Positions 14,588 to 17,694 of a stretch of DNA of 17,694 bases are shown here, one piece after another. Made by a program: the position numbers and the translations under genes. The stretch's first letter is position 1. The number at the start of each line of letters is the position of its first letter. This DNA comes from Victivallales bacterium (GTDB lineage Bacteria > Verrucomicrobiota > Lentisphaeria > Oligosphaerales > Oligosphaeraceae): NCBI GenBank assembly GCA_017963875.1, contig JAGCTA010000362.1, forward strand, positions 1 through 17,694, in the 5' to 3' direction. The notes under the pieces are model-generated. The model was not told the origin of the DNA and searched no databases. It was given only the letters and a program-made list of their open reading frames with translations.

Positions 14588-14870
14588 CGCGTTAGCAGTG
14601 GAGCGCAACCCACGGAAAACCGCGTGAATGTCTGGTGAGCCGCGTAGCGGCGATGGGAACATGTTGGAGGGCGTAGCGCAACCGCGTTAGCGGTAAGTGT
14701 AGCCCTTAGGCCCGCTTCGTGGTCTGCCCATGGACCGAGTAGCCAGAGACAAAGCCGCGTAGCGGCGATGGAAACTGTCTGGTGGGGGAGCACCGTCGCA
14801 AAGCGACAAACGAAGCCCACGAGCAGACATGGAGATATTTAGAGTGCAGTACATATTTTATGAACAACCC

Positions 14871-14877
14871 AAAGGAG
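14871..14877 (+). promoter_or_regulatory. ribosome binding site of paralog B
   Basis: AAAGGAG five bases before ATG 14883. It lies in the short AT-rich segment (14823-14882) that separates the hairpin array from the gene, and it selects the first of several close in-frame ATGs. Confidence 0.75.
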
Positions 14878-14882
14878 AAAAC

Positions 14883-17694
14883 ATGAACATGAAAATGGAA
14901 TGGTTGAAAGGACTGGGCGGCATGAAAATCAGTGTGTTGCCATGGATGTTGCTTCTGGTGCTGTTTGGCATGAACTGCCTGTGCGATGATGATGAACCGT
15001 GGGATTATTCACACTGGAAGGTTACCAAGAAATCAACAGTATATGCGGATATCAACGCGGCGAAAAAAGAGGCACGGGACAAAAAACGCCCGTTGCTGAT
15101 TGCCTTTTCAAAAACGTCTGGATGTGTCGCCTGCACAGAGTACTGGCGTAACGTCGCCTGTGATGGGAAACATGCCCATGACAGATATTGCAAGTTGGGC
15201 AATACTGTAAATGATCATCCGATTTGCAAATTTGCGGAGGACCATAAAATTGTATTGCTCTATATTGATGCATCAATCAATGCCTTGGTCAATAAAATTC
15301 AGGGAACTGAATATAAGCAGTATTTGCCGCGTCCCCCTTTCAACGCAACCCCCATCTACTTCATGGTGCATGTGAAGGATGATGCGGACTGCGAATCGGA
15401 GAATGCCGACCTGTTGAATGTGGGAAATGATCCAGGCGACCAGGTGGATTTTATCTTCGGTTACTTGGGGCAAGGTGGAAATGCTGTGTATGACAGCACA
15501 GGGAAGAAATCAAGTCTGTCTGTTCTGATGACAAACAACCAAGGTGTTAAAAGTTTCGAGTCAAACATTGAAACAGTTTTTTCGGAAAATTCAGGTTTCA
15601 ATACATACGGTCTGTCTCTGGAACCACCTGATGGCGGAGATGATCCTGAACCTGGTGATGAAAATGATGGCTCGAGCATCAGCAAGGCGATGGCTTCAGT
15701 GGAAATCGGGAAATGGACTACCAACTATTCATCTGCAAAAACATCGGCGAAGAGTAAGGGCGAGCCATTGGTCGTGGCGTATGTGAAGGACATGACGTCA
15801 ACAGAAGCCAAGGCCTTGGACTCATACGTGCAAACGTCTGATTTCAAAAATGCATTTTCCACGAACTATCTTGCTGTCATCAATGCTGCTAATAACAGTG
15901 ACATCACACCAAAAAGCAACGTGGAATTAGTTTATCTTCGCAGCGATGGCACCATTGTCGGCAGATTGAGCAATGATCCCAACGCACCCACGGACGGCAC
16001 GGTGGCCAAGGTTGACAATTTCAATGGGGACAATGCCAATAAATTCTCGCAGTTTGCCACATTGGCTTCTGACAAAGATGAAGAAGCCAACAATACAAAA
16101 AATGGTGCCGTTGTGCTTGGAACAACGGCGTCAGGAATTCAGATTGGCGGTGTGGATGCCGTGGATTGGTTTACATATACGGGAGGAGAGGCCAAGAGAG
16201 GGTCAGACGATTACAACATGACATGGCAGTTTACACTGAAAGGTGAAACAGATTCATCAGACAAAGTGAATGTTGCGATTTTCAAAGAGGGAAATAACAC
16301 ATCCACACCAGAATCAGACAAAGAAATTGTTTTAAATAAAAATGGTGAGACCATCAATTACAACCCATCTGCCTCCAATGAGAAAGTGTATCTCAGGGTC
16401 AAATCAATTGACATTTCTGAACCAAAACCCTATTCGATAACTGTTACACAGAAAGTGGTCAATTGCACTGTGAGTTTTGACAAGAGCGAGATTAGAAAGC
16501 AATATAAAAATGAACCAGATGAGGATGAGTTTGTGTTTGTGGAAATTCCTGTGACATTGTCGGCGGTAAATGCATCTTTGGAAAAAGATGTTGATGTTAC
16601 AGTGAATATGGATTATGATAAAGAAACTTTTATAGATGGTAATGAATTTGATAAATGGAAAAAGAAAGGATTAAAACTAGAAGAAAGCGACACAGAAAAT
16701 GAAGGAACAAGTAGTCTAACACTTACTTGGAAAAAAATAGATACAACAGTTTTTCCATCAAAGAAGATTGTCAAACTTTTATTGCCAAAATTAGATAATA
16801 CTGATGCGACATGGGATAAGTTGAAAATAATAAAACTAGATCTAGAAAATAAACAGGATGATCAGAATGTGGACTTTTTGCCAACACCGTCAATGACTGT
16901 GGCACTCTATACGACGGTGGAAAAGGCTGGACTTAATCCTGATCAACCTGATGTTGAATTTGAAGGCGAAGTCGCTAAAGTTACTGTGGATAATTTGGAT
17001 GATAAAGTTTCACCGAAAACATACAACATTGAGATACCTGAAGGTACAGAAGATGTTTATTGGAAAAAAATAGAAGGTGATTTTCCAGATGGTTTGGTTA
17101 AAATTGAGAAAAGTGACAATGGATATCAGTTGGTTTTGTCGAACGAAATTGAGAATCCTACAGATACTGAGTCCCCTAAGACATATTCATTTAAAATAAT
17201 GTTGTATAGTGTGAAGAATACCTATCATGAAATCGTGGATGGCGGAACTGTGAAAATAACGTGCACTGTAACGCCTAAACAGGCGGACCAGTCCGCAACA
17301 CGGTTCAAAGAACCAAATACCAAGATTTCTGGAGCCATACTGGAAGAGTCAAAAGAGTCGGAAGGAAAAAGAAACCCAGAGAGCGGAGATAGTTCATCTA
17401 AAAAGGATGTCAAAGGTTCCATTGATGTGACAGTTGGAGAAGAGAATAAAGTTTCAGCAACAGTGATAACGTGCTATGGCGAGGCAACGTTGGAGGGAAA
17501 ATGGACTGACGATGATGATCCCTCAAAATTGATGGCAACGTTGGATGGCTATACTGAGGATAACTATCATTATCAATTGAGACTAGCGGTGGATGTTACA
17601 GGCAAAATTGATGGTAGTGAATTAGCAGTCACGAACAATGATACTGATGTTAAGTTGTCCAATGATATTATCGGTCAGGTGAAAGAGTACTCCG
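14883..17694 (+). CDS. giant secreted thioredoxin-like protein with intact CxxC (paralog B), 3' end outside window
   Basis: The frame is open from ATG 14883 to the window edge: 937 codons without a stop. Signal peptide ~1-34 with the same FGMNCLC end as paralog A. Domain 1 (~40-240) is thioredoxin-like: 'AKKEARDKKRPLLIAFS' (60-76), the CxxC C81-V-A-C84, the 'IVLLYID' strand, and the cis-Pro candidate T156-P157 in 'NATPIYFMVH'. Cys93, 103, 115 and 170 are also shared with paralog A. Domain 2 (~270-400) repeats the fold pattern without CxxC. PPC-like, Calx-beta-like and Ig-like domains follow in the same order as paralog A, then the 'TRF...GSIDVTVGE...IDGS' beta-domain at the edge. If folded as predicted, it could act as an extracytoplasmic thiol-disulfide exchange protein, or the cysteines could form a structural disulfide. 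The region from about 16490 is more AT-rich than the first half. The missing C-terminus probably carries a GWN module as in paralog A. Confidence 0.8.
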   Translation, partial: MNMKMEWLKGLGGMKISVLPWMLLLVLFGMNCLCDDDEPWDYSHWKVTKKSTVYADINAAKKEARDKKRPLLIAFSKTSGCVACTEYWRNVACDGKHAHDRYCKLGNTVNDHPICKFAEDHKIVLLYIDASINALVNKIQGTEYKQYLPRPPFNATPIYFMVHVKDDADCESENADLLNVGNDPGDQVDFIFGYLGQGGNAVYDSTGKKSSLSVLMTNNQGVKSFESNIETVFSENSGFNTYGLSLEPPDGGDDPEPGDENDGSSISKAMASVEIGKWTTNYSSAKTSAKSKGEPLVVAYVKDMTSTEAKALDSYVQTSDFKNAFSTNYLAVINAANNSDITPKSNVELVYLRSDGTIVGRLSNDPNAPTDGTVAKVDNFNGDNANKFSQFATLASDKDEEANNTKNGAVVLGTTASGIQIGGVDAVDWFTYTGGEAKRGSDDYNMTWQFTLKGETDSSDKVNVAIFKEGNNTSTPESDKEIVLNKNGETINYNPSASNEKVYLRVKSIDISEPKPYSITVTQKVVNCTVSFDKSEIRKQYKNEPDEDEFVFVEIPVTLSAVNASLEKDVDVTVNMDYDKETFIDGNEFDKWKKKGLKLEESDTENEGTSSLTLTWKKIDTTVFPSKKIVKLLLPKLDNTDATWDKLKIIKLDLENKQDDQNVDFLPTPSMTVALYTTVEKAGLNPDQPDVEFEGEVAKVTVDNLDDKVSPKTYNIEIPEGTEDVYWKKIEGDFPDGLVKIEKSDNGYQLVLSNEIENPTDTESPKTYSFKIMLYSVKNTYHEIVDGGTVKITCTVTPKQADQSATRFKEPNTKISGAILEESKESEGKRNPESGDSSSKKDVKGSIDVTVGEENKVSATVITCYGEATLEGKWTDDDDPSKLMATLDGYTEDNYHYQLRLAVDVTGKIDGSELAVTNNDTDVKLSNDIIGQVKEYS

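Larger units (their letters stand above)
14431..14822. repeat. GC-rich array of short hairpins between the paralogs
   Basis: Short perfect hairpins recur through the region: GCCGC-GTTA-GCGGC at 14492-14505 and 14543-14556, GCCGC-GTA-GCGGC at 14639-14651 and 14754-14766, ACCGC-GTTA-GCGGT at 14681-14694, and GTCGC-AAA-GCGAC at 14795-14807, plus a mismatched copy near 14586-14599. The changes from G-C to A-T at the stem base occur on both arms. The word GGAGCGCAAC recurs at 14527, 14578 and 14600, and CCGTGGGT/ACCCACGG form longer-range arms. No coding potential is credible here. The pattern recalls REP-like palindromic repeats, but no transposase or RAYT gene is present in the window. Confidence 0.8.

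Noticed and set aside
14482..14820. Minus-strand open frame of 112 codons across the hairpin array
   Set aside because: It reads through tandem repeats (duplicate RSTHGYPSFAANAA segments come from the 48-bp repeat), and no homology is apparent.
14489..14822. Hairpin array as CRISPR or attC/integron array
   Set aside because: Repeats are irregularly spaced and contain no unique spacers; no attC-like core sites or integrase were seen.

Overview
The window reads as a moderate-GC bacterial chromosome segment with two divergent blocks. A minus-strand block (positions 1-6166) holds a large secreted glycosidase-like protein, a membrane-anchored HEAT-like protein, the isoprenoid enzyme Dxr (IspC), and a helix-turn-helix gene cut by the left edge. 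A plus-strand block (6345 to the right edge) holds four secreted or surface proteins in a row. The DUF6259-like/NEW3 architecture, the very large beta-sandwich secreted proteins and the C-terminal 'GWNLISFP...EPGKAY' modules suggest a Lentisphaerota/Victivallales or related PVC-superphylum bacterium, perhaps from a gut. That placement is an inference from protein style; no rRNA or tRNA gene is present to confirm it.

Left block: the order of transcription is 6166->2591 (1191 aa, DUF6259/NEW3-like), 2553->1813 (246 aa, one transmembrane helix plus HEAT-like helices), 1742->582 (Dxr, all catalytic motifs intact), then 350->1 (HTH protein, partial). Between dxr and the HTH gene is a striking control-like region: nine tandem 10-bp repeats (491-580) abutting a 17/18-bp interrupted palindrome (445-490). 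The divergent intergenic region (6167-6344) carries a palindromic AT block that supplies a -10 hexamer on both strands.

Right block: 6345-8306 is a secreted 653-aa modular protein ending in a GWN module. An AT-rich 479-bp spacer follows, with a consensus-like promoter. 8786-9925 encodes a 379-aa secreted protein of unknown function with codon use unlike its neighbours, suggesting high expression, and a strong intrinsic terminator lies after it. 10120-14406 (1428 aa) and 14883->right edge (at least 937 aa) are tandem paralogs: giant secreted proteins that begin with two successive thioredoxin-like domains followed by PPC-like, Calx-beta-like and Ig-like beta domains. The second paralog keeps a CxxC motif in its first thioredoxin-like domain; in the first paralog that motif has become D-D-A-S. 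The 476 bp between the paralogs is a GC-rich array of short hairpins with compensatory stem variants and an exact 48-bp direct duplication. Array-like sequence runs into the 3' end of the first paralog and appears to have replaced the end of its C-terminal module.

The strongest candidates for something undescribed are (1) the tandem giant secreted thioredoxin-like pair with one redox-competent and one redox-dead member, (2) the hairpin array between them, and (3) the decamer-plus-palindrome element upstream of the HTH gene. No CRISPR, insertion sequence or RNA gene was found.
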